Source: Enterovibrio norvegicus FF-33 (GTDB taxonomy: Bacteria > Pseudomonadota > Gammaproteobacteria > Enterobacterales > Vibrionaceae). Taken from it: DNA of 64,000 nt. Both the position numbers and the translations under genes were made by a program. Positions within the stretch are counted from its first letter, which is position 1. Each line of letters opens with the position of its first letter. Below the pieces are notes generated by a model. The model did no database searches and was not told the origin of the DNA. It worked only from the letters and a program-made list of their open reading frames with translations. Shown here piece after piece: positions 48,701-56,621 of this stretch. Location: assembly GCF_000286835.2 (NCBI RefSeq), contig NZ_AJYD02000038.1, forward strand, positions 267,346 through 331,345, written 5' to 3'.

Positions 48701-50567
48701 CATCGGAGAAAGAAACACTCCCGCGAGGAATTTCATCAAGGAAATTGGCAGCATTTCAAATCCACTTGTGATGTCAACATCTGCGCTTTCTAACGTTCGT
48801 TTTACCCCAGAAAAAGCAACACAAACCAATGAAAGAAAAATCAATAAACGTCAAGATATCAACGCATCAACAGTACAAGGTATTCCTTTAACGGCCTGGT
48901 CATCGACGTCAAACTACTTTACGGCGGAAGCGATCGCAAATGCGTCGAAAACCAGCCAATTTCCAACTAAATCATCAACTATCTATGTCGCGCCCGTAAC
49001 CGATAACCAACTCCTACTTTGTAACGAGATCGCATCTTTGCTAGGTCGTTCCGCAGTAGGAACCAAAGATAATTTCTTTGCGCTGGGGGGGAATTCAATT
49101 CAAGCCGTACGGCTTCAGTCTATTCTGACCAGAGCAGGTAAACAGCTGCCTCTTCCTTTGCTATTTAGTGAGCACAGTATTGAGCACCTTGCGTCAAAGC
49201 TTGATGTCTGCACGTTGAACGCTTCCGCTAAATCTATTGAAAACCACCACCCCTACCCAATCAGTTTTAATGACCACTGGTTGTTGGAACGTCCACAGCC
49301 TAACCATTGGAATGTATCAGAACTATTCAAACTCAAGCCCGAATTTGACAGCGTATTAGCGAAAGAAGCCGTGAGGTATATCCTTAAACACCACTCTGGG
49401 CTCAGGCGTGTCTGGCGTAAAAACGATGGGAAATGGAACCAACTCTATCTCCCACTCGAGTCGTTATCAGACTGGTGGGTGGAATTTCATCTTGATGAAA
49501 AAAGCGACACTGATAAATCAGCAGAAGTTGAACGTATCTGTGCCGAGCTGCAAACTCAACTCGATATTGGGGAGAGGCTCTTTTACATTGCGTTTTTCTC
49601 TTTTGGAAAAGGACAGCCTGGTCGTCTGTTCATGGTATTCCATCATCTGATCGTTGACGGTTACTCACTAGGTATATTAAAAGAAGACCTGTCTCTCGCC
49701 TACCAACAATTACAATCTGGAGAGACCGTTAAAGTACCTGAAACTCATGTACAACTTAATGAATTTTTCAAACACCAATTTGAGAGCGCTAAACAATCCT
49801 CCATTCACGACATAAATGAATGGTTAGATAAATGCTGGGAGAACTGTGCTGATATTTATCAGAAGCTTTTACTTTCAAGTTGGCCAATCGAAGATACACT
49901 CACGGAACCTCAATTTGTTAAACGTCCAATCGATAACAAAATAAAAGTACTTTTAGACACATGTAATGATATTTCTAACTTTGACACTGAAACACTCTTT
50001 ATCGGCGCGTTGGAGTCGGCTTTCAAAAGTTGGTACCATGGTAAAAATGCGTTTTTGTGTATTACCCGAAACAATCGCGCCCACAAAGACTTCAACCTAA
50101 GCAGAACAATCGGCTGGGTTTCACGCTATGATTTCGTTTATCTCGACCAACCGAATAACCACTCTACTCAACAGTATCTCGAGTCCATCAAACTTCGACT
50201 GAAAGAGGCTCCAACCTCAAGCCAATCCTTGCAATATTTAAGGTTCAAAAGCCCAGATCAGGGAACAACAATTTCGCATATCCCGAAACATAACCTCGAA
50301 TTTAATTATGTGCCTGATGCTCCAGATGCAGCAGAAATGCAGGAAAACTCAGCGCCAGAGTACAAAGGTCGCGAAGAGGGAATGCACCCTATTCGATTCG
50401 CGCCTTTTGGCAAGCTTAATACGGACAACAACCAACTCAATCTCACATGGGGGTACAGCCCTGCCATGTATAGCGAAGCGGAGATGGACAATTTCCTCGA
50501 TCTTCAGATCGAACATCTTGAACATTTAACTAAATGTCTTATCGCGGAAATTAATAACCCAGTTTGA
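45708..50567 (+). CDS. Terminal synthetase: TubC docking-C-FkbH-T-E/C-like
   Basis: 1619 residues. Residues 1-55 are a TubC-type N-terminal docking domain (GIVLFVKEGKLAARSKPGAMTP). A C domain follows with HHAIGDD near 196 (Gly of HHxxxDG replaced by Asp). At about 515-1040 lies an FkbH-like HAD domain: DCDNTLWQGVVGE (Asp706/Asp708), LCSKNEENDVW and FIDDD are all present, with a C-terminal GNAT-like part. FkbH enzymes take 1,3-bisphosphoglycerate, dephosphorylate it and load glyceryl on a carrier. A carrier (GGNSI near 1126) follows directly. The last ~450 residues are an epimerization/condensation-type domain (HHLIVDGYS near 1312, RTIGWVSRYDF, FNYVPD). There is no A domain and no thioesterase. 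The protein should therefore add a glyceryl unit, perhaps through an ester bond, and may release the product. It lies 21 bases after the giant synthetase gene. Confidence 0.92.
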   Translation: MDIAQRIKCWHDSGIVLFVKEGKLAARSKPGAMTPDISKEIKSNKEAIIQCLSGLHAEKEQSWLASGEKDALASFAQQRFWLLHQITGGSQHHNMIFTLPLPANTKLPLLQETVDILLNRHEGLRTRFYSIENQLFQCIDDSVRPTIAINEVNDMTVQSAILEHHETQFDLSKAPLINIAVFISTGGSITLSVVMHHAIGDDWSTAILGREFLSIYQSLEKNTQPQLAELPYSYIDFSLWQHKTLYQNGIATEKLKADLAFWHAELSDAPREIPFPISKPSNTTSSYIGERQFLQLPNDQAARVRDYAKRKQVSMFELMLASLNTLMFKWASTNDVVIGTVEAGREKQEVNNIIGCFVNFLAIRGQLSKNDSLASQLEKVQRTFSNIRAHQSCPFDFIVDEIKPARGNKSPLYNVSLRYQNIQLLEDASHDDAILNELIPDTVNAQLDLMFSFIDVGDSTALCLDYDASMFDAPLVKSLLNEYWDVVLAFVNDETTKVIDLTLSRTLAKHNEPVDYILANFSVEPMDPVLTFWNSQLSFMQPWRFAPFNQIQQQLLENSSSVYTESIENIAVIINWDSWLVGEHPLIFAKEQSLQLLKILIEKEPLIRPCTIIFCPMSPEHEEMYGERISSIENEFFNSFSDSKVISVTPSFMVKARYYTNNHFDINSFQSAHIPYTDEGYAAITTAMLRSIYRPKKSQFKVLVLDCDNTLWQGVVGEKGTKGINVSDTFKAFQTLVLSLKQKGVLLTLCSKNEENDVWDAIENNHDMMIKREDIAAAKINWHRKSDNIHSLAEELNLGLDSFIFIDDDLVQCAEVRANCPEVLVIQKPKIEDMHDWLNNIWVFDPILTANKASDRTHLYKQNKKRDLHKASTTTFAEYLSSLNTDVTFSPINENSLSRVSEISLRTNQFSTTLKRYDEETLLSLFTNKELFGFTVQVTDIFGDLGIVGAVLYSEKQDLASLEGFMLSCRSMGRGIEYEMMSHLGNVLVVENCEIPTVIGERNTPARNFIKEIGSISNPLVMSTSALSNVRFTPEKATQTNERKINKRQDINASTVQGIPLTAWSSTSNYFTAEAIANASKTSQFPTKSSTIYVAPVTDNQLLLCNEIASLLGRSAVGTKDNFFALGGNSIQAVRLQSILTRAGKQLPLPLLFSEHSIEHLASKLDVCTLNASAKSIENHHPYPISFNDHWLLERPQPNHWNVSELFKLKPEFDSVLAKEAVRYILKHHSGLRRVWRKNDGKWNQLYLPLESLSDWWVEFHLDEKSDTDKSAEVERICAELQTQLDIGERLFYIAFFSFGKGQPGRLFMVFHHLIVDGYSLGILKEDLSLAYQQLQSGETVKVPETHVQLNEFFKHQFESAKQSSIHDINEWLDKCWENCADIYQKLLLSSWPIEDTLTEPQFVKRPIDNKIKVLLDTCNDISNFDTETLFIGALESAFKSWYHGKNAFLCITRNNRAHKDFNLSRTIGWVSRYDFVYLDQPNNHSTQQYLESIKLRLKEAPTSSQSLQYLRFKSPDQGTTISHIPKHNLEFNYVPDAPDAAEMQENSAPEYKGREEGMHPIRFAPFGKLNTDNNQLNLTWGYSPAMYSEAEMDNFLDLQIEHLEHLTKCLIAEINNPV
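47250..48780 (+). other. FkbH-like glyceryl-loading domain
   Basis: This lies between a condensation domain and a carrier within the last synthetase. All four HAD motifs are recognisable: DxDxT (DCDNT), a Ser motif (LCSKN), a Lys (KINWHRKSDNI) and the acidic FIDDD. The C-terminal half (FGDLGIVGAVLY, LSCRSMGRGIEYEMM) matches the acyltransferase-like half of FkbH proteins. It appears catalytically intact. Confidence 0.88.
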
Positions 50568-50597
50568 TAGAAAGTGAAATACATGGAGTTTTCACCA

Positions 50598-51383
50598 ATG
50601 AACAAAATGAAAAATAGTGATTGGTTTGTGATACCTGCCCCTAATGCCCAGGCCAAGATGAGGCTATTCTGTTTTCCATATGCGGGAGGCAACGCGGCAA
50701 CATTTCAAGCATGGACACAAGTATTACCGACATTCGTGGAGCTAGTTATTGTACAGCCTCCAGGTCGAGCCTCTCGACTTTTAGAACCCGCAATTAACAA
50801 TATGCATGAAATGACCACAGAGTTATTGAAATTCTCAAAAGACATAACATCTCTACCCTATGTTTTACTTGGACATAGCTTAGGTAGCAGAGTGGCTTAC
50901 CAATTGGCCGTAGAGTTAATTGAACAGCACTATCCATCACCTATTCATTTCATTGCATCAGGAAGCAGAGCCCCTCACACGGTAAAGACAAGTGAGAGGA
51001 TATGCGATTTGCCAGATAAGCTCTTTTTGGACAAAATCGCTGCAATGAATGGAACGCCGAAAGAAGTGATGATGAATAAAGAGCTTATGGAACTACTTCT
51101 ACCAATGCTTAAAGCTGACTTTTCCATTTCCGATAATTATCAAGCATCACAATCTCCGCTTCCTTGTGACATTACAGCCCTTGCAGGAACAGATGATGAA
51201 CAAGTCAGCGAAAAACAACTTGTGGCTTGGGCAGAGCTGACATCCACAGAGTTTAAGAGTATGCACTTTCATGGCGGGCATTTTTTTATCGACACATGTG
51301 CATCCCAAGTCACTGATGCGATTAGTTCGTTGCTCCACCTTCTAGTAAGTGAAAAAAGTGTTACTCAGCAAGCCACATATTGA
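50598..51383 (+). CDS. Type II thioesterase (editing alpha/beta-hydrolase)
   Basis: 261 residues from the ATG at 50598. A GTG at 50574 and an ATG at 50583 are in frame, but GGAG at 50585-50588 is ideally spaced for 50598. RLFCFPYAGG, LLGHSLGSRVA (nucleophile serine near 93), AGTDDE (catalytic Asp) and HFHGGHFFI (catalytic His) are the type II thioesterase signature. These stand-alone enzymes remove wrongly loaded or stalled acyl groups from carrier domains. Because no synthetase here has an integral thioesterase, it might also take part in release. It directly follows the last synthetase gene and precedes the phosphopantetheinyl transferase. Confidence 0.93.
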   Translation: MNKMKNSDWFVIPAPNAQAKMRLFCFPYAGGNAATFQAWTQVLPTFVELVIVQPPGRASRLLEPAINNMHEMTTELLKFSKDITSLPYVLLGHSLGSRVAYQLAVELIEQHYPSPIHFIASGSRAPHTVKTSERICDLPDKLFLDKIAAMNGTPKEVMMNKELMELLLPMLKADFSISDNYQASQSPLPCDITALAGTDDEQVSEKQLVAWAELTSTEFKSMHFHGGHFFIDTCASQVTDAISSLLHLLVSEKSVTQQATY

Positions 51384-51387
51384 AAAA

Positions 51388-52119
51388 ATGCGTCTCAGGT
51401 TTTCACCCAGTGGGCACCTGGAAACAGATAGCAATCGTTTTATATCAGACGTTGAAACTTCCAAAGAGCATGCTTTTCCAAGCGTGCTACTTTGTCGGTG
51501 CCAATTTGATATCAGTCAGATGTCCAACCAACTTAAAGAGCACTATGACATATCAGTACCAAATGACATTCAGCAAGCCGTAACTAAGAGAAAAGCCGAA
51601 TACTTGGCTGGGCGAGTTGTTTCAAAATGGGCCCTAGAACGTATTGGATCTAAGTCATTGCATGTAGGCCGAGATGAAGACAGGAAACCAATATTCCCTA
51701 TAGGGTTTTCGGGTTCAATTTCGCATAGCCAGAATACGGCAATATGCGTGGTAACAACTAACGAACATATCAAATATGTCGGTATCGATGTCGAAAATAC
51801 AGTGAGCAACAAAGTAGCGAATGAGTTGAAGCACCTAATTGCCAGCAATCATGAATTTTCTCTATTAAGAAATTCAGGGTTGTCAATCAACCAGAAAGTT
51901 ACACTTATATTCTCGGCAAAAGAGAGTCTTTTTAAAGCCATTTACCCCTATGCCAATCAAATATTGGGCTTTGATTCCTCTTCAATAATTTCGATAAAAA
52001 ATAATTCCTTGGAACTGAAATTGAGAAATGATATTGCCGATAAAATACAAAGCCAAAGTGTCTTTAAATGTGAATTTATTGTCGAACGAGAAGAGGTGAC
52101 TACGCTTGTTCTAAGCTAA
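51388..52119 (+). CDS. 4'-phosphopantetheinyl transferase (EntD/Sfp superfamily)
   Basis: 243 residues from ATG 51388. A GTG at 51349 would overlap the thioesterase gene by 35 bases; neither start has a strong ribosome site. Motifs: KRKAEYLAGRVVSKWAL, GSISHS, VGIDVENT and FSAKESLFKA (Mg-binding Asp/Glu and catalytic Glu/Lys), the EntD-like arrangement. It transfers the phosphopantetheine arm of CoA to the serine of the carrier domains of the three NRPS proteins and the hybrid, converting them to the holo form. It is the last gene of the cluster, four bases after the thioesterase. Confidence 0.94.
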   Translation: MRLRFSPSGHLETDSNRFISDVETSKEHAFPSVLLCRCQFDISQMSNQLKEHYDISVPNDIQQAVTKRKAEYLAGRVVSKWALERIGSKSLHVGRDEDRKPIFPIGFSGSISHSQNTAICVVTTNEHIKYVGIDVENTVSNKVANELKHLIASNHEFSLLRNSGLSINQKVTLIFSAKESLFKAIYPYANQILGFDSSSIISIKNNSLELKLRNDIADKIQSQSVFKCEFIVEREEVTTLVLS

Positions 52120-52157
52120 AGTCACTGTCTACAAAAACGGCTCCTTTAAATAATACC

Positions 52158-52201
52158 GCGAAGGCGTGAAATTGATTCACCCCCACACAAATAACCTTCG
52201 C
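52158..52201. repeat. Nested inverted repeat after the biosynthetic operon
   Basis: GCGAAGG at 52158-52164 pairs with CCTTCGC at 52195-52201. Inside, GTGAA (52166-52170) pairs with TTCAC (52176-52180). It lies 39 bases after the last cluster gene. No T tract follows, so it is at best a weak or factor-assisted terminator or an mRNA-end structure. A second small dyad, TCAGGG...CCCTGA, lies further on near 52236-52260. Confidence 0.35.
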
Positions 52202-52373
52202 CACAAGTTTTCTTCGCGAAAAAACCATATTTCTGTCAGGGCGACTATTGAGTTCCCTGACCTACCAAACCGCTTTTCTCAAAATAGCGTCACAAGCCAA
52301 CAACGATAAATAGTCGCCATACATAGATCGTACACTTATCTGGACTTCAACAATCAATGTCGAGGATTTCAGT

Positions 52374-53645
52374 ATGTACGACACTATGGCGACACAAACC
52401 CCCGCAACTTCAAAACTATCAGTTCAATGCCAACTTGAGAAGATGGCAACGCTTTCGCCTTCCGAGCAAAATAATCATGCTTTTTTGGAACTGGTTAATG
52501 ACTATATGTTTTCTACTAATCAATTCGATCTCTTCGAGAGAATCGTTTCATATCGCTCAAACGAAATCACTAAAGCACTTCCAAGTACTCAACCGAGAGG
52601 AAACCTTTTCACGACGTTGACATGTGACACCGCGAGATCCATCACTGGCGTCACACCGTTTCGTAACCTTCCCGAGATATTCCTCTCCATCGAGAGAATT
52701 GCCCTTGCTTTTTATGGCGACATCCTAGGTTGTTGGGCAGCATTTAAAGTATCCCAGCTTATTTCAGAAGCAGAAAACCATCTCGTAAAGCACTCTTCTA
52801 TGCCAAGGGGGAAATTGCACACAGCGCCAGACAATGATCGCTATCGATACGAAGTGGTTACCGATATTCGAGATGATCAACGCCTATTCCTGACCAATTA
52901 TTCTCCTGTTCCAATGAAACTATCATTGGCGAACGTACTGATAAATTTAGAGACTTTTGTCAAACAGCAACACTGGTACGAGATGCTTTACTACCTTGAT
53001 GTCTCTTCATACGGTGAGCATTTCATTCTTTATCAAGAGAATGACAATTCCCCCCCCTTACTCCTTTCAACAGCACTTATTCAACGATGGCAACACCGAG
53101 ATAACTGGCTAACATTCGATCCATTTTTCCAAACAGAAAGTTGGACACTGATCGCATCTAATGAGAAAATCCAAACATTGGAGAGATCAGGGATATTCCA
53201 TAAGCCACTGAAAAACAAATTAAACCTTGGCTCTGTTGCAGCGTTTGATTATTCGCTATTGCAAACCATCACACAAAAGCGAGCAGTGTGTGAAATCATC
53301 CGAATGGCGATCGGGGGTCCACGAGAGAAATTGAATCACATTCTCTATTTAACCCTTAAATATCTGACAGTTAAATTGGCTGATATCGGTTTGGAAGCGG
53401 CTTATACCATTGTTGAACAGCCATCGATATTGGCTTTCTATGGGTCGGTTAACAACGACAGTAAAGGGACACTGCCTTACGTTTCTATATGTCAGCAAAA
53501 GGTCGAGGGAACAGACCTTACAACATATCAAGGAATCGTTTTTACAGGGCCAATGAGCCAAGCCTTTGAACACTGTAGCTTCAGAGACTACAACAAGAGA
53601 ATTATAAAAATGCGTAGACAGGCGAGAACGGCGGAAAATGCCTAA
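52374..53645 (+). CDS. LuxM/AinS-family acyl-homoserine-lactone synthase (probable)
   Basis: 423 residues, soluble, close to the ~390-400 residues of LuxM/AinS. The call rests mainly on context: its stop overlaps the start of a LuxN-like nine-helix hybrid kinase, the same pairing as luxM-luxN and ainS-ainR in Vibrio. Segments such as RGNLFTTLTCDTARSITG and PFRNLPEIFLSIERIAL look family-like, but I cannot verify them without a profile search. The family makes AHL signals from SAM and an acyl donor. GAGGA eight bases before the ATG is a good ribosome site. It has its own ~250-base upstream region, separate from the NRPS operon, but is close enough to suggest that the signal system controls the cluster. 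Confidence 0.7.
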   Translation: MYDTMATQTPATSKLSVQCQLEKMATLSPSEQNNHAFLELVNDYMFSTNQFDLFERIVSYRSNEITKALPSTQPRGNLFTTLTCDTARSITGVTPFRNLPEIFLSIERIALAFYGDILGCWAAFKVSQLISEAENHLVKHSSMPRGKLHTAPDNDRYRYEVVTDIRDDQRLFLTNYSPVPMKLSLANVLINLETFVKQQHWYEMLYYLDVSSYGEHFILYQENDNSPPLLLSTALIQRWQHRDNWLTFDPFFQTESWTLIASNEKIQTLERSGIFHKPLKNKLNLGSVAAFDYSLLQTITQKRAVCEIIRMAIGGPREKLNHILYLTLKYLTVKLADIGLEAAYTIVEQPSILAFYGSVNNDSKGTLPYVSICQQKVEGTDLTTYQGIVFTGPMSQAFEHCSFRDYNKRIIKMRRQARTAENA

Positions 53646-56565
53646 CCTTATCAACATAATGTCTAACAACTTCATTGCGATATTTCTCGTCGCGATTGCT
53701 GTTGTCGTTATGCTTTGGGCGGTCCACTTTGCCAGAGCATTAACGAAAAATCGGTCGGGTGTATCCCGACCGATTTACCTTCCCTATACGCTTTACACTG
53801 TTTTCATTTCGTTATGGATACTGTCTAACGCCTACTTTCAATCAGATCTATTAGTCGCTTTGGGAAGCGGAACAGCCACTATCATGGCGCTGTTAGCCAA
53901 TTTGTTCTCTGGGCTTGCCTTTGCCTTCGCGTTCCTATTTTCATGTCGATTAGTATCAGAGCGTAACGCATTTCAGCTGAGTACTTGGCAATGGATACTC
54001 TTTGTTATTGCCTGCGCCATTACATTAGCCACCAATGTCATTCCAGGAATGAATGTGAGAACGGTTGATGTCTCTGGCATTGGCAATTTTGTCATTCACT
54101 TTGGTCCAGCCAGTGGCGCTTTTTTTGGCATCCTATTGCTTCTTGTTGTGCTCACACTGGTCAATTTCATTCGATCCAGCAGAAGTACAATTCGACTCAA
54201 ACAGGTCAAGGCCACTTACATGGTCATGGGTATGGTTGGATTTATTCTTTCAACCTTCCTTGCGCATTTTTTGATCCCAATATTGCTCAATGATTTCTCC
54301 AAAGCATGGTTACCACCTGCACTATCAATCATTGAAGCCGTTCTTGTGGGTTATGCACTGCTTCACAATCGCTTTTATAGCAGCCGCTATATGGTACTGA
54401 TCAGTTTCAGTTTTATTGCTAACGCAGCGCTTTATATCATCCCTATCGTAGTGATTAGCGTTCAGGACGCTTCGAAAACATCTTTGCTGTTTGCTCTTTG
54501 GACGCTGGTTACCGGTATTTTCTGGAATAAATCTCATGCAATGATTCGCCGAGGGGCTAACCGACTTCTATATAGAGAAAAAGGCAACCCGGTCGAAAGT
54601 ATCTGCAACTTGATAGGCGAATTTCGCTACTCGACCGACGAAGCAGTGGTGAAACTCAATCATGTGTTGAATGCCAAATCAGGTCGTATACAAAAAGTCG
54701 CTAACAACGCGGAAACGAACGTGTATTTGTCATGTTTTGAAGGCGACCGCTCTGTTCTTGTTAAGGAAGAACTTGAATATCAACTTAAGCACGACCGCCC
54801 AGAAGATCCGGAATACCTTCGATCTGTCGCTCGCGAAATGATTAGCGCGGGTACATCGCTCGTATTGCCCATCACCAATGACAAAAGTGAAGTCACTCAC
54901 CTCTACATGGTGTCCAAAGAAAACGAGAGCGACCTGTTTTCCAGCGAAGAAATCATGGGCTTACAGCGCCTGTTCGACGAAGCAAACCGTTTTATCGTCA
55001 CCGAAGACAAAATTCGTAAATCACAGGTTCTGGCTGGCTCCATTGCCCATGAAATTCGTAACCCACTGACCAAAATCAAGTACCACTTCGAGCGTATTGA
55101 TGCCGATATGTTTGGTGTGGAAAACGCCTCTCTCAGCCCCTTTGCGTCTCAAGATATGAAAAAAATCTACCAAGAGCTGGCGGAAGGGAAAAAAGCCGTT
55201 CAGCTCGGAACACGATTTATAGACGCCATACTCGATGAACTGCGCGGAGATGGGATCAGTACAGAACTCTTTGAACACTACTCTGCCGTTGAATTAACGA
55301 AGCAGGCGCTAAGAGATTTCAGCTTTTACAGCGACAACCACAAAAACAGGATTAATATCAATACGCACGATGATTTCCTTTTTCGTGGCAGCGACACACT
55401 TTACAGTTTTGTCTTATTCAACTTGCTAAAAAATGCGATTCATTACTTTGATGCCTTCCCCAATAGCCGTGTGAATATTCATTTTCGAAAATCTACCGAC
55501 TATAACGAAATTCATCTCATTGATACGGGTCCCGGTATTTCAACTGAGCACCAAGCACACATTTTTGATGAGCTCTACACCAAAGGCAAAGATCAGGGTA
55601 ACGGGCTGGGGCTTTCTTACTGTAAGCGAGTTATGCAATCTTTTGGTGGTGACATTACTTGCCGATCGTTAGCCGGAAAATTCACAGAGTTTGTTCTCTC
55701 TTTCCCTTCGATCGACCAACAAGTCCATGATGATAAATCCGTGGCAATACTTACCGATTATATGATGGGTAAATCGTGCCTTGTTATTGGCAATATGCAA
55801 TCACAGGCTTGGCTCACTGCAGCGTTAGAAATACTCGGTGCAGACGTCATTCTCGCGCAAAATATCAAACTTGGATTTAGTAATCTTTGTCAGCAACCTG
55901 TTGATTTCATCATGATGGATCGCATGTTACTCGAGCGAGACATTGACTTGGTCAAGGCACTCCGAGCAGGAGATCTCGGCTACCAAGCCCAAGTTACCCC
56001 CATTTTGATCTACCACACCCCAGAGAATGAAGACTCTGAACCCCCAACAGGTATCTATGCGTCCAATTTGGTTCAAGGGCATTTAGACGGCATTAACCAA
56101 AGCCCGGCATTCCATCGTTCACTCGCGTCATTGATCGATGAAGGCAGCTTGGTGAAATTGGGAAGTTTGATGGGAAAGCGAGTATTGGTTGTGGACGATA
56201 TGCAAGTTAACCGCTTGCTGGTTCAAGCTTACCTCACCACCGAAGGGGTTACAGTTGTTCAGGCGGCATCTGGCGAAGAAGCCATTCAAAAAATCACCAA
56301 CGAGCCTTTTGATCTCATCGTGATGGATATTCACATGCCAGGAATGGGTGGTATTGAGGCCACAAGGGAAATACGACGATTACGACATGACATTCCAATC
56401 GTGGCACTTTCCGGTGAGTACAGTGAAGAAGCAATCATCGAGATTCAAGAGACCATGCACGATCACCTCGTTAAGCCAATCACTAAACAGCAATTGATCA
56501 AGATGCTGACAACCTGGTTAGTGCAAGACACATCAAGTAATAAAAGAGCCAAGACGCTGAACTAA
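53638..56565 (+). CDS. LuxN-like hybrid sensor kinase with two receiver domains
   Basis: 975 residues. The first ~270 hold eight or nine membrane helices, the expected AHL-sensing part. A HisKA domain follows with the phospho-accepting His near 471 (SIAHEIRNPLTKIKYHF), then an HATPase with LLKNAI, DTGPGIS and GNGLGLSYCK. A first receiver-like domain (about 705-815) lacks the acidic pair at its start (CLVIGNMQ) though it keeps DFIMMDRML, so it looks inactive. A second receiver (about 843-965) is canonical: VLVVDDMQ, phospho-Asp near 896 in VMDIHMPGMGG, and HLVKPIT. LuxN itself (about 850 residues) has one receiver, so the pseudo-receiver is additional. It overlaps the synthase gene by eight bases. 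Like LuxN it should feed a phosphotransferase of the LuxU type, not seen here. Confidence 0.85.
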   Translation: MPNLINIMSNNFIAIFLVAIAVVVMLWAVHFARALTKNRSGVSRPIYLPYTLYTVFISLWILSNAYFQSDLLVALGSGTATIMALLANLFSGLAFAFAFLFSCRLVSERNAFQLSTWQWILFVIACAITLATNVIPGMNVRTVDVSGIGNFVIHFGPASGAFFGILLLLVVLTLVNFIRSSRSTIRLKQVKATYMVMGMVGFILSTFLAHFLIPILLNDFSKAWLPPALSIIEAVLVGYALLHNRFYSSRYMVLISFSFIANAALYIIPIVVISVQDASKTSLLFALWTLVTGIFWNKSHAMIRRGANRLLYREKGNPVESICNLIGEFRYSTDEAVVKLNHVLNAKSGRIQKVANNAETNVYLSCFEGDRSVLVKEELEYQLKHDRPEDPEYLRSVAREMISAGTSLVLPITNDKSEVTHLYMVSKENESDLFSSEEIMGLQRLFDEANRFIVTEDKIRKSQVLAGSIAHEIRNPLTKIKYHFERIDADMFGVENASLSPFASQDMKKIYQELAEGKKAVQLGTRFIDAILDELRGDGISTELFEHYSAVELTKQALRDFSFYSDNHKNRININTHDDFLFRGSDTLYSFVLFNLLKNAIHYFDAFPNSRVNIHFRKSTDYNEIHLIDTGPGISTEHQAHIFDELYTKGKDQGNGLGLSYCKRVMQSFGGDITCRSLAGKFTEFVLSFPSIDQQVHDDKSVAILTDYMMGKSCLVIGNMQSQAWLTAALEILGADVILAQNIKLGFSNLCQQPVDFIMMDRMLLERDIDLVKALRAGDLGYQAQVTPILIYHTPENEDSEPPTGIYASNLVQGHLDGINQSPAFHRSLASLIDEGSLVKLGSLMGKRVLVVDDMQVNRLLVQAYLTTEGVTVVQAASGEEAIQKITNEPFDLIVMDIHMPGMGGIEATREIRRLRHDIPIVALSGEYSEEAIIEIQETMHDHLVKPITKQQLIKMLTTWLVQDTSSNKRAKTLN

Positions 56566-56621
56566 ATGTATCAGCGCTCATGACACTCGCTTTACTCAAG
56601 ATTTTATAAGCAAATCGACGG

